NCBI RefSeq assembly: GCF_019645815.1
Contig: NZ_CP080997.1
Span: 3,600,880-3,664,879 of the forward strand
DNA from: Mycolicibacter heraklionensis
Lineage (GTDB): Bacteria; Actinomycetota; Actinomycetes; Mycobacteriales; Mycobacteriaceae
Length of the DNA stretch: 64,000 nt
Direction of reading: 5' to 3'
Position 1 is the stretch's first letter, and each line of letters opens with the position of its first letter. The notes under the pieces were generated by a model. It saw nothing but the letters and a program-made list of their open reading frames with translations, did not search any database and was not told the origin of the DNA. A program made the translations under genes and the position numbers. Positions 8,552 to 16,538 of this stretch are shown here, one piece after another.

Positions 8552-9274
8552 GTGATCAACCTCAGCTCGGCGATCCTTGATCCTCTCCTGCGCGCCGACC
8601 CGGTGGGGCCACGAATCACCTACTACGACGACGCGACCGGGGAACGTATCGAGCTGTCCGCGGCGACGCTGGCGAACTGGGCCGCCAAGACCGGCAACCT
8701 GCTGCGCGACGAGCTCGGCGCCGGCGCCGGAAGTCGCATCGCGGTGCTGCTGCCCGCGCATTGGCAGACGGCGGCGGTGCTGTTCGGCGCGTGGTGGATC
8801 GGGGCCGAAGTGCTGACCGGATCGGACGCAGACGCCGACGTCGCGCTGTGCACCGCCGACCGACTCGATGAAGCCGACGCGGCGGTGGCCGCCACCGGCG
8901 GCGAGGTGGTCGTGCTGTCGCTGGACCCGTTCGGCAAGCCGGCCCCCGACCTGCCGGTGGGCGTCACCGACTATGCGACCGCAGTGCGGGTGCACGGCGA
9001 CCAGATCATCGCCGAACGCGCCCCCGGCCCAGCCCTAGCCGGATCATCGGCCGACGACGTGCTGGCGTCGTGCGAGAAGTGCGCGGCGACACTGGGTTTG
9101 ACGTCGTCGGATCGGGTGTGGTCGACCAGGGATTGGAACAACCCGACCGAGCTGATCGAGAACATGCTGACGGTGTTCGCCGTGGGCGGGTCACTGGTGC
9201 AGGTCGCCAACCCCGATCCCGGCCTACAGGAGCGCCGCCGGGCCAGCGAGAAGGTCACCCGCCTGTTCGACTGA
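8552..9274 (+). CDS. TIGR03089 family protein (Rv3268 homologue)
   Basis: A 240-residue protein that looks like the N-terminal half of an AMP-binding (acyl-CoA synthetase-like) fold: an ITYYDDATGERIELS strand region and a segment around VLLPAHWQTAAVLFGAWWIGA typical of such enzymes, but without the P-loop or C-terminal lid. The family is conserved in actinobacteria next to the LCP gene and has no known activity; loss of the catalytic motifs suggests a non-enzymatic role (inference). The GTG start lies 10 bases after lcp1, so the two are probably cotranscribed. Confidence 0.82.
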   Translation: MINLSSAILDPLLRADPVGPRITYYDDATGERIELSAATLANWAAKTGNLLRDELGAGAGSRIAVLLPAHWQTAAVLFGAWWIGAEVLTGSDADADVALCTADRLDEADAAVAATGGEVVVLSLDPFGKPAPDLPVGVTDYATAVRVHGDQIIAERAPGPALAGSSADDVLASCEKCAATLGLTSSDRVWSTRDWNNPTELIENMLTVFAVGGSLVQVANPDPGLQERRRASEKVTRLFD

Positions 9275-9349
9275 ACCGCCGGGCCAATACGGCGGCCCCA
9301 GCTTCCCCTCTCCTCCGTCGAGCCTCGCTGAACCGCCGAGCCAATACGG
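9271..9349 (+). repeat. Tandem pair of 22-base repeats and copy 2 of the dispersed repeat
   Basis: CTGAACCGCCGGGCCAATAC.. at 9271-9292 returns at 9328-9349 with one change (57-base period). The 9307-9341 part matches the repeat at 6966-7000. The first copy includes the TIGR03089 stop codon. Confidence 0.6.
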
Positions 9350-9370
9350 ATTTCGGGCAGTAGAAACTGA

Positions 9371-9399
9371 TTGACGTTCAGCTCAGCAGGTATTAATTT
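9371..9399 (+). promoter_or_regulatory. Sigma-A-like promoter for the PE-PPE hydrolase
   Basis: TTGACG (9371-9376), a 17-base spacer, then TAATTT (9394-9399). It sits in an unusually AT-rich stretch (about 9357-9440) and predicts a leader of about 60 bases before ATG 9468, which is preceded by a GAGGGGG ribosome site. Confidence 0.6.
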
Positions 9400-9467
9400 T
9401 ATGTAGCTTTTGTCACAGCATTTACTTATTCCAGTCCAAGAGTCCTTGAGATATCGAGGGGGCCGCA

Positions 9468-10931
9468 ATGATCCGTCGCGCAGTTCGGTGGCCTGAGGTA
9501 GTGGCACCGATGCTCGCCACCGCCGTGGGCATCTCGGCGGCGATCAGCCCCGGGGCCACTACCGGGGTGATAACGGTGCTGGCAGAAGCGGATCTGCTCA
9601 GCACCGAGGCGTGGATCATGGGCGGCAGCGGCGACCCGATCCCCTCAGCGGGTGGCATGGCGGCGCTGATGCACCGTTACGTCGATCCAGCGACGCCGTT
9701 TTTCGCCGGTCAGCCACAGTTCCCCGTGGACGCCACCCACTCGCTGTTCACCCCCGAAGGCCTGTACCCGCTGACCGGCATCAAGGTCCTCGAACTGGAT
9801 CCGTCGGTGACGCAGGGGCTCACCATTCTGGACAGCACGATCAAGGGCCAGATCGCGGCCGGGAACAACCTGGTCGTGGTGGGCGTCTCGCAGAGCTCCG
9901 TCATCTCCGCACTTCAGATGCGCGATCTGCTGGCACTGCCGCTGGGCGAGCAGCCCACCGCGGACCAGCTGTCATTCGTCCTGCTCGGCAACGAGAGCAA
10001 TCCCAACGGCGGCCTGCTGTCACGTTTCGGCGATCCGAGTCTGCCGCCGCTGAGCATCCCCAGCCTTGGGATCACCTTCAGCGGAGCGGAGCCCGCCGAC
10101 ACACCCTGGGCGACCGCGATCTACACCGCCGAATACGACGGCTTCGCCGACTTCCCGCGCTACCCGATCAACCTGCTGTCGGACATCAACGCACTCCTGG
10201 GCATCGCCTTTGTGCACACTTCCTACGGCTCGCTGACCGCCGAGCAGTTGGCGGCCACCGTCGAGTTGCCGGTAACCGACGATTACACCGGCGCCACCCG
10301 ATACTTCATGATTCCCACCGAGAATCTGCCGCTACTGGTACCGCTGCGCGCCATCCCGGTGTTGGGAGACCCACTTGCCGACCTGCTGCAGCCGGCCTTG
10401 CGCGTGCTGGTCAACCTGGGCTACGGCAGCATCGATGAAGGCTGGGACCACGGGCCCGCGAATGTGTCCACCCCGTTCGCACTGTTTCCGACCGATATCA
10501 ACCCGGCCGATGTGTTCACCGCCCTGGTCAACGGCGCTCAGCAGGGCGTCCAAGATTTCATTCACGACCTAGAGTCGCTGTCGCTGCCGACCATCGTGAA
10601 CGAGATCGCCAACGGCAACGCGACGGATTCGCTACCCAGCTTGCTCGATATCGTCAACACGTTCTCCGGCGTGCTCTCGTCGGCGTATTCCGGCCTGCTG
10701 CCCACCGCAGACGTCATCAACGCGCTGCTGACCAGCCTGCCGGCCTATGACATCAGCCTGTTCATCCAGGAACTGATGTCGGGTGACCTCCTCGACGCCA
10801 TCGGTCTGCCGATCGCGGCCACGGTCGGCCTGGGCAGCCTGGCGGGCATGGTCGAGATCGGTGCCGTCCTGCAAGCGATCAGCCCGCTTCTGGGCATCGG
10901 TGAACCAGCGGATCTGCTCCCGCTCTTCTGA
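9468..10931 (+). CDS. Stand-alone PE-PPE domain serine hydrolase, exported
   Basis: A 487-residue protein with the PE-PPE (alpha/beta hydrolase) domain but no PE or PPE N-terminal domain. The first ~35 residues contain a hydrophobic segment (VVAPMLATAVGISAAISPGATT) that looks like a signal sequence. The nucleophile elbow is GVSQSS near residue 150, followed by LGNESNPNGG, which is characteristic of this family; a conserved acid and the EGWDHGPANV-type histidine region occur further on. The last ~130 residues are helical and of unknown function. Relatives hydrolyse short-chain esters, and some make cell-wall glycolipids. It interrupts the order seen in M. tuberculosis between Rv3268 and Rv3269, so it was probably gained here. 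It has its own promoter. Confidence 0.85.
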   Translation: MIRRAVRWPEVVAPMLATAVGISAAISPGATTGVITVLAEADLLSTEAWIMGGSGDPIPSAGGMAALMHRYVDPATPFFAGQPQFPVDATHSLFTPEGLYPLTGIKVLELDPSVTQGLTILDSTIKGQIAAGNNLVVVGVSQSSVISALQMRDLLALPLGEQPTADQLSFVLLGNESNPNGGLLSRFGDPSLPPLSIPSLGITFSGAEPADTPWATAIYTAEYDGFADFPRYPINLLSDINALLGIAFVHTSYGSLTAEQLAATVELPVTDDYTGATRYFMIPTENLPLLVPLRAIPVLGDPLADLLQPALRVLVNLGYGSIDEGWDHGPANVSTPFALFPTDINPADVFTALVNGAQQGVQDFIHDLESLSLPTIVNEIANGNATDSLPSLLDIVNTFSGVLSSAYSGLLPTADVINALLTSLPAYDISLFIQELMSGDLLDAIGLPIAATVGLGSLAGMVEIGAVLQAISPLLGIGEPADLLPLF

Positions 10932-10978
10932 GGCACTGCTCGGCGCGCCACCGCGGCCCGATTCTGGCGCCACCGCGA

Positions 10979-11011
10979 CATATACATGCTGATATGCGGA
11001 TATGATAATGT
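10979..11011 (+). promoter_or_regulatory. pacL1-ctpC control region with GATATG repeats
   Basis: Contains CATAT at 10979 and ATATG at 10999 as inverted arms, two direct GATATG repeats (10991 and 10999) and -10 candidates TATGAT (11001) and TAATGT (11006). No good -35 is seen, which is usual for metal-regulated mycobacterial promoters. The regulator is unknown; an ArsR/SmtB- or MerR-type sensor is plausible. Confidence 0.35.
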
Positions 11012-11047
11012 TTCTGCGAGTGGCAGCGAGAGGAACAGGAGAGGCTC

Positions 11048-11329
11048 ATGGCGGTGCAGGGATTGCTGGCGAAAGCGGCGTCGACGGTGTTCACCGGGCT
11101 GGTCGGAGTGAGCGCCTACGAGGTGGCGCGCCGGGCATTGGCGAAAGCTCCGCTGCACGAGGCGGCGGTGACGGCCACTGAGTGGAGTCTGCGCGGAACC
11201 CGGCGAGCCGAGGAGGTTGCCGAGTCGGCGCGACTGAAGGTCGCCGACGTGGTCGCCGAAGCTCGCGAGCGTATCGGCGAGGAGGCCACCCCGCCGGCAG
11301 CGGCCGTCGAGCACGACCACGACCACTGA
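11048..11329 (+). CDS. pacL1: PacL1 zinc chaperone/scaffold protein (DUF1490)
   Basis: A 93-residue DUF1490 protein. An N-terminal hydrophobic segment (VFTGLVGVSAYEVARRAL) anchors it to the membrane, a charged helix follows, and the C-terminus ends in EHDHDH, the zinc-binding tail of the PacL family. In M. tuberculosis PacL1 (Rv3269) forms membrane clusters with the CtpC P-type ATPase and helps it expel zinc. The same-strand ctpC starts 16 bases downstream, consistent with that partnership. AGGAGAGG (11037-11044) is a strong ribosome site for this ATG. Confidence 0.9.
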   Translation: MAVQGLLAKAASTVFTGLVGVSAYEVARRALAKAPLHEAAVTATEWSLRGTRRAEEVAESARLKVADVVAEARERIGEEATPPAAAVEHDHDH

Positions 11330-11345
11330 TCGCCCGGCGCCGACG

Positions 11346-13574
11346 ATGGGGAGCGCAGCGATGAACAGCAGCGGCGCCATAGCAACGGTGGCCGCCGACG
11401 ATGAGCTGACCGTCGTTTCCGACGCGGCCGGCCGGATGCGGGTGCAGGTTCCGTGGGTCCGTGGCGATTCACGGCGTGCGGTGGCCGCCGAAGAGGCCGC
11501 TGGCCGCGTCAACGGCGTACGCACCGTGCACGCCTATCCGCGCACCGGCTCGGTCGTGGTCTGGTACTCCCCCAAACGAAGCGACACCGCGGAGATCCTC
11601 GCGGCAATCGGTTCTGCGGCCACCGTCGCGGCCGAGCTGATCCCCGCCCGCACGCCCCGCTCGGCCGACGTCAGCAACACCGACGTGCTGCGCATGGTGA
11701 TCGGCGGCGCGGCGCTGGCACTGCTGGGCATGCGCCGCTACGTCTTGGCCCGGCCGCCGCTGCTCGGGCCCAGCGGCCAACTCGTCGCGACCGGCGCCAC
11801 GGTCTTCATGGGCTATCCCTTCCTGCGGGGCGCGCTGCGCTCGATCCGGTCCGGCAAGGCCGGCACCGACGCACTGGTGACGGCAGCGACCGTGGCCAGC
11901 CTGGTGCTCCGGGAGAACGTGGTCGCGCTGACCGTGCTGTGGTTGCTCAACATCGGTGAGTACCTGCAGGATCTGACGCTGCGCCGCACCCGCCGCGCCA
12001 TCTCGGATCTGCTGCGCGGCAACCAGGACACCGCCTGGGTCCGGTTGGCCGACGGTACTGAGGTTCAGGTGCCGATCGACACGGTGCAGATCGGCGACGA
12101 GGTGATCGTCCACGACCACGTGGCGATCCCGGTCGACGGCGAGATCGTCGACGGGGAGGCCATCGTCGACCAGTCCGCGATCACCGGCGAAACCCTGCCG
12201 GTCAGCGTGATCGCCGGGGCGCGCGTGCATGCCGGTTCGGTGGTGGTGCGCGGCCGGGTGGTGGTCCGGGCCACCGCGGTGGGAAACCAGACCGTGATCG
12301 GCCGCATCATCAGCCGCGTGGAGCAGGCGCAGCACGACCGGGCACCGATCCAGACCGTCGGCGAGAACTTCTCCGGCCGCTTCGTGCCGGCCTCGTTCAT
12401 CCTGTCGGCTATCACCTTGGTGCTCACCGGCGATGTCCGTCGCGCGATGACGATGCTGCTGATCGCCTGCCCGTGCGCGGTGGGGCTGGCCACGCCGACG
12501 GCGATCAGCGCGGCGATCGGCAACGGCGCCCGGCGCGGCATCCTGATCAAGGGCGGCTCGCATCTGGAGCAGGCCGGCCGGGTGGACGCGATCGTGTTCG
12601 ACAAGACCGGCACGCTGACCGTGGGCCGTCCCGTGGTGACCAATATTGTTGCCATACACAAGGATTGGCAGCCCGAGCAGGTTCTTGCCTACGCCGCCAG
12701 CTCGGAGCTGCACTCGCGTCACCCGCTGGCCGAAGCGGTGATCCGTTCCACCGAGGAACGCCACATCGTTATCCCGCCGCACGAGGAGTGCGAAGTCCTG
12801 GTGGGGCTGGGCATCCGCACCTGGGCCGACGGCCGCACCCTGCTGCTGGGCAGCCCGAACCTGCTGCGCTCGGAGAAGGTCCGCATCTCCAAGAAGGCGG
12901 CGGCCTGGGTCACCAAACTGCGGGCCCAGGCCGAGACCCCGCTGCTGCTGGCAGTCGACGGCACCCTGGTCGGGTTGATCAGCCTGCGCGACGAGGTACG
13001 CCCAGAGTCACGCGAAGTACTTGAGGCATTGCGTGCCAAAGGCATTCGCCGCATCGTCATGCTCACCGGCGATCACCCCGAGACCGCGGCAGCGGTGGCG
13101 ACCGAACTCGGCATCGATGAATGGCGAGCCGAGGTGCTGCCGGAGGACAAGCTGCAGGTGGTCCGCGAGCTGCAGGACGAGGGCTACGTGGTGGGCATGG
13201 TCGGTGACGGCGTGAACGATGCTCCGGCGTTGGCCGCCGCTGACATCGGGATCGCGATGGGTCTGGCCGGCACCGACGTTGCGGTGGAGACCGCCGACGT
13301 GGCCCTGGCCAACGACGACCTGCGCCGGCTGCTCGACGTCCGGGACCTGGGCGGGCGCGCCGTCGAGGTGATCCGGCAGAACTACGGCATGTCGATCGCG
13401 GTCAACGCCGCCGGCCTGTTGATCGGCGCCGGGGGTGCGCTGTCACCGGTGCTCGCGGCGATCCTGCACAACGCGTCGTCGGTGGCCGTCGTCGCCAACA
13501 GCTCACGCTTGATTCGCTACCGACTGGGCGCCGAGGCGGCGACGCCGATGGCGTCCGTGCCGTCCGTGCCGTAA
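11346..13574 (+). CDS. ctpC: P1B-type metal-exporting ATPase CtpC
   Basis: A 742-residue P-type ATPase that pumps Zn2+ (earlier reported Mn2+) out of the cytoplasm. An N-terminal heavy-metal-associated-like domain lacking a CxxC motif is followed by about eight membrane helices. The metal site is the CPC triad in IACPCAVGLATP (near residue 375); the phosphorylated aspartate is D419 in DKTGTLTVG; TGE (SAITGET) and GDGVNDAPALA are intact. The start could also be ATG 11361, closer to the M. tuberculosis protein length of 718. It follows pacL1 in one operon. The opposite-strand CDF-like gene behind it may be a third zinc-handling component. Confidence 0.93.
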   Translation: MGSAAMNSSGAIATVAADDELTVVSDAAGRMRVQVPWVRGDSRRAVAAEEAAGRVNGVRTVHAYPRTGSVVVWYSPKRSDTAEILAAIGSAATVAAELIPARTPRSADVSNTDVLRMVIGGAALALLGMRRYVLARPPLLGPSGQLVATGATVFMGYPFLRGALRSIRSGKAGTDALVTAATVASLVLRENVVALTVLWLLNIGEYLQDLTLRRTRRAISDLLRGNQDTAWVRLADGTEVQVPIDTVQIGDEVIVHDHVAIPVDGEIVDGEAIVDQSAITGETLPVSVIAGARVHAGSVVVRGRVVVRATAVGNQTVIGRIISRVEQAQHDRAPIQTVGENFSGRFVPASFILSAITLVLTGDVRRAMTMLLIACPCAVGLATPTAISAAIGNGARRGILIKGGSHLEQAGRVDAIVFDKTGTLTVGRPVVTNIVAIHKDWQPEQVLAYAASSELHSRHPLAEAVIRSTEERHIVIPPHEECEVLVGLGIRTWADGRTLLLGSPNLLRSEKVRISKKAAAWVTKLRAQAETPLLLAVDGTLVGLISLRDEVRPESREVLEALRAKGIRRIVMLTGDHPETAAAVATELGIDEWRAEVLPEDKLQVVRELQDEGYVVGMVGDGVNDAPALAAADIGIAMGLAGTDVAVETADVALANDDLRRLLDVRDLGGRAVEVIRQNYGMSIAVNAAGLLIGAGGALSPVLAAILHNASSVAVVANSSRLIRYRLGAEAATPMASVPSVP

Positions 13575-13583
13575 TCTGTCGAC

Positions 13584-13634
13584 GTCCCGACTGTTCCTGT
13601 CGAGCACCACCACCAGCTCCAGGGCAGTCGGGAC
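13584..13634. terminator. Hairpin between convergent ctpC and the CDF-like gene
   Basis: A perfect 10-base inverted repeat, GTCCCGACTG (13584-13593) and CAGTCGGGAC (13625-13634), with a 31-base loop that can form a smaller CCTG/CAGG stem. It sits 9 bases past ctpC and 26 bases past the opposite gene, so it could terminate both directions. No U-tract, as is common in mycobacteria. Confidence 0.5.
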
Positions 13635-13660
13635 TTAGCGTCGGTAGCCTTCAACGGCCG

Positions 13661-14398
13661 TCAACAGCCACAGCCCTCGCCGCGCCAGGAACGGAAGCCC
13701 TGCCACACCGAGACGGCGGCCACCCCCAGACCGATCAGCGGGTCCAGCCACCAGCTGCCGGACCACTGCGTGGTGAGGGTCAGCCCGACGAGCACCGCGG
13801 CGGCCTGGATCGCACACAGATAGTTCTGCACTCCCTCACCGACGGTCGCCGCCGAGCCGAGCCGGGTGCCGAGCCGTCGCTGGGCACGGCCCAGAATCGG
13901 CATCACCAGCGCGGCCGCGGCGGTGACCGCGATCCCGATGGCGGTGCCTTCGCTGCGCTGGTCGCCGAAGAAGTGGTGTACCGACTCCGCGGCGATATAG
14001 GGGGCGTTGATCCAGAACGAGATCGCCACGCCGATCTGAGCGCGCCGCTCCGCCGTCTCGGACAGCGTGCGGGCGCCGGTGAACCGCCAGATCACCACGG
14101 CACCGGCCAGCGCCTCGGGAATGGCGCCCAGCGCCCAGCCGGTCAGGGCGATCGAACCGGCGGTCAGGCCCTGCCACAGGCCCACCACTCCTTCGATTCC
14201 CACCAGGACCAGGCTCACCCAGGCGAGCCGCCGAGCCCAGATCGCTGCGCGGTGCCAACCCCCGTCGTGAACGACATGAACGCGATGGGTATGCCCGGCG
14301 TGATCATGATCGTGATCGTGGTGCCCGATGGTCGTGGCCGGGGCGTCGGTCACCGGATCGGTGACGCCCGCTGCGGGGCCCACGACGCTGCTGTCCAC
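13661..14398 (-). CDS. Cation-diffusion-facilitator-like membrane protein (Rv3271c homologue)
   Basis: A 245-residue membrane protein with about six hydrophobic helices. A metal-binding-looking run, HHDHDHDH followed by HTH and VHVVHD, precedes the first helix, and the protein ends in GEGCGC. The helices (e.g. WISLVLVGIEGVVGLWQGL-like, WALGAIPEALAGAVVIW, SWWLDPLIGLGVAAVSVW) resemble CDF transporters, including the DPLIG signature of the last helix. Rv3271c holds the same place behind ctpC in M. tuberculosis. I infer a role in zinc handling with PacL1 and CtpC; the substrate is unproven. GTG 14398 was chosen because a -10 box predicts a transcript starting there. Confidence 0.7.
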   Translation of the reverse strand: MDSSVVGPAAGVTDPVTDAPATTIGHHDHDHDHAGHTHRVHVVHDGGWHRAAIWARRLAWVSLVLVGIEGVVGLWQGLTAGSIALTGWALGAIPEALAGAVVIWRFTGARTLSETAERRAQIGVAISFWINAPYIAAESVHHFFGDQRSEGTAIGIAVTAAAALVMPILGRAQRRLGTRLGSAATVGEGVQNYLCAIQAAAVLVGLTLTTQWSGSWWLDPLIGLGVAAVSVWQGFRSWRGEGCGC

Positions 14399-14405
14399 CC
14401 AAAAA

Positions 14406-14411
14406 ATGCTA
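14406..14411 (-). promoter_or_regulatory. -10 element of leaderless CDF-like gene
   Basis: On the minus strand TAGCAT ends 7 bases before the GTG at 14398, predicting initiation at or one base before the start codon. Confidence 0.45.
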
Positions 14412-14462
14412 CCTGGCGTTTCGGTGAGGCAGCCGTCACAGCGCCGGCCCCTCAGGCGGCCC

Positions 14463-16454
14463 TTAGCTGTTCGCGTCCACCCTGACGACGCGGTCGTTGC
14501 CGCGGTCGGCGACGTAGACATTGCCGTGCTTGTCGACCGCGACGTCCAACGGGGCGTTGAGACCGGTGAACGGCAACACCACCGGGATTGCGGCACCGGC
14601 TGCCAGTTTCACAACCTTGTTGCGGTTGTGCTCGGTGACGTAGACGTCGCCGGCCTCGTCCACCGCGATACCCCACGGCGCGACGATCCCGGTGAAGGGC
14701 AACACCACCTGTTCGTTGGTAGCGGCCACCAGCTTGAGCACCCGGTTGTTGCCGGTGTCGGTGACATAGACATTGCCGGCGGAGTCCACCGCCACCCCGT
14801 CGGGCTTGTTGAGGCCGACGAACGGCACTGTGGTCTGGGCGTTGGTGACCGTGTCCAGGCGCAACACCGCGTCGTTGCCGCGGTCAGCGACATAGACGTT
14901 GCCGCCGTCGGAGTCCACCGCCACCCCGTCGGGGTCGTCCAGGCCGGCGAACGGCAACACCGTGTGGGTGTCGTCTTCCGCCCCGAGCTTGACCACCCGG
15001 CTGTTGACATCGGAGAAGTAGACGTTGCCGATGCTGTCGACCACCACGCCGCGCGGCTGGTACTGGTCGCTGAAGGGCACCACCGTCGAGGCGGTCGAGT
15101 CGGCGGCCAGTCGCACCACCCGCCCGTGCATGCCCTCACTGGTGACGTAGACATTGCCGTCGCCGTCCAGCGCCACCCCGCCCGGTGAGAGCCGGTAGTC
15201 CAGGTCGGCGAAGGGCAACACGTCCTGCGGGGGCGCGGCCACCGGTATCGCCGACGAGGGCTTCGACACCAGGTGCCCGACGCCGGCGACGACGGTGACC
15301 ACGGCGATCGCGGCGGCCGCCGCCAGCACCGGCTTGCGGGGCAGCCGCCACCGCCGGGACGGAGTGGGCATGACCGGGATCTCGGTCTGCAGGTCGCTCC
15401 GCAGCAGGGGGGACATCGGGAACGGCGCCGGGGGCGGGCCGCCCAGACCGGCGCCCAAAGCAGCACCGAATCCGGTGTCCGACGATGCCCATCCGGCTCG
15501 GCTCACGCCGGCCGACAGGGCACGGCCCTCGGATCGGGGCTCGGGTTCCAGGCCGCCGGGCAGGTGCAGTGCCGGCTCGCCACGCCGCAGGATCCGGGAC
15601 ACCTGGTGGCGTTCGGGTTCGGTCAGCGCCTGGTAGGCGGCGGCGGCGAGCTCACCGGCGCTGCTGTAGCGCTCCTCGGGTTTACGAGCCAGCCCGCGGG
15701 CCAGCACCGCGTCGATGGCCGCCGGCACCCGCCCCGGGCGCAGCTTGCTCGGTTGCGGAGGCTCGGCGGTGCGGCGTTCTTCGATCGCCTCGTCGACGGT
15801 TTCGGCGGAGAACGGACGCACCCCGGTGAGCGCCTCGGCCAACACAGCGGCCAGCGAGTAGATGTCGGCGAGGTGGGTGACCTGCTCGCCGGTCAGACGC
15901 TCCGGCGCCATGTAGGCGACGGTGCCGAGCGCCGGCTTGGCCCGTGCGCCCGGTTCGGCGATGGCCGCGGCCACCCCGAAGTCCATCAGATACGCCAGGT
16001 CGTCCGGGGTGAGCAGAATGTTCTCGGGTTTGACGTCGCGGTGGACGACATAGGCGTTGTGTGCCGCGTCCAGTGCCGCGGCGACCTGCCGGACGATGGC
16101 CACCGCACGCGGCGGACTCAGCGGACCTCCGTCGGCCAAGACGGTGGCCAGCTCGGTGCCGTCGATCAGGCCCGTCTCCAGGTAGAGCACCTCGTCGATC
16201 TCGCCGTAGGCGCGGATCGGCACCAGATGGGGCTCGGTCAGCTGACCGGCGGCTTCAGCCTCGTCCTCCAGCCGACTGCGGAACGCCTCATCGGCGGAGA
16301 GCGACTCGGAGATCAGCTTCAGCGCCACGGTCTCGTCGTTGCGGGTGTCCTCGGCCCGGTAGACATCACCCACGACGCCGTGGCCGAGCAACCGCCCCAC
16401 TTGATAGGGGCCGAACCGCGATCCGGTCCGCGAACCCGGCTCGGGATTGTTCAC
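14463..16454 (-). CDS. pknD: Serine/threonine protein kinase PknD with NHL beta-propeller sensor
   Basis: A 663-residue receptor kinase, nearly identical in length to M. tuberculosis PknD (664). The kinase domain occupies residues 15-280 with an intact glycine loop (GHGVVG, 24-29), K46, HRD (138-140) and DFG (158-160), so it should be active. A proline-rich linker and one transmembrane helix (about 375-398) lead to an extracellular propeller of six NHL repeats with recurring GVAVDSxGNVYV motifs. PknD links environmental sensing to anti-anti-sigma factor and transporter phosphorylation in M. tuberculosis. It follows pstS, as in Rv0932c-Rv0931c. GTG 16454 was chosen on length. Confidence 0.92.
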   Translation of the reverse strand: MNNPEPGSRTGSRFGPYQVGRLLGHGVVGDVYRAEDTRNDETVALKLISESLSADEAFRSRLEDEAEAAGQLTEPHLVPIRAYGEIDEVLYLETGLIDGTELATVLADGGPLSPPRAVAIVRQVAAALDAAHNAYVVHRDVKPENILLTPDDLAYLMDFGVAAAIAEPGARAKPALGTVAYMAPERLTGEQVTHLADIYSLAAVLAEALTGVRPFSAETVDEAIEERRTAEPPQPSKLRPGRVPAAIDAVLARGLARKPEERYSSAGELAAAAYQALTEPERHQVSRILRRGEPALHLPGGLEPEPRSEGRALSAGVSRAGWASSDTGFGAALGAGLGGPPPAPFPMSPLLRSDLQTEIPVMPTPSRRWRLPRKPVLAAAAAIAVVTVVAGVGHLVSKPSSAIPVAAPPQDVLPFADLDYRLSPGGVALDGDGNVYVTSEGMHGRVVRLAADSTASTVVPFSDQYQPRGVVVDSIGNVYFSDVNSRVVKLGAEDDTHTVLPFAGLDDPDGVAVDSDGGNVYVADRGNDAVLRLDTVTNAQTTVPFVGLNKPDGVAVDSAGNVYVTDTGNNRVLKLVAATNEQVVLPFTGIVAPWGIAVDEAGDVYVTEHNRNKVVKLAAGAAIPVVLPFTGLNAPLDVAVDKHGNVYVADRGNDRVVRVDANS

Positions 16455-16538
16455 CGACGACGCTCCCTTCGACCACAGTGCCGCGCACTGCGGCGAAAGA
16501 TTGGCTACCAGACTAACCGGCGCCAACGCCGCAAACGG

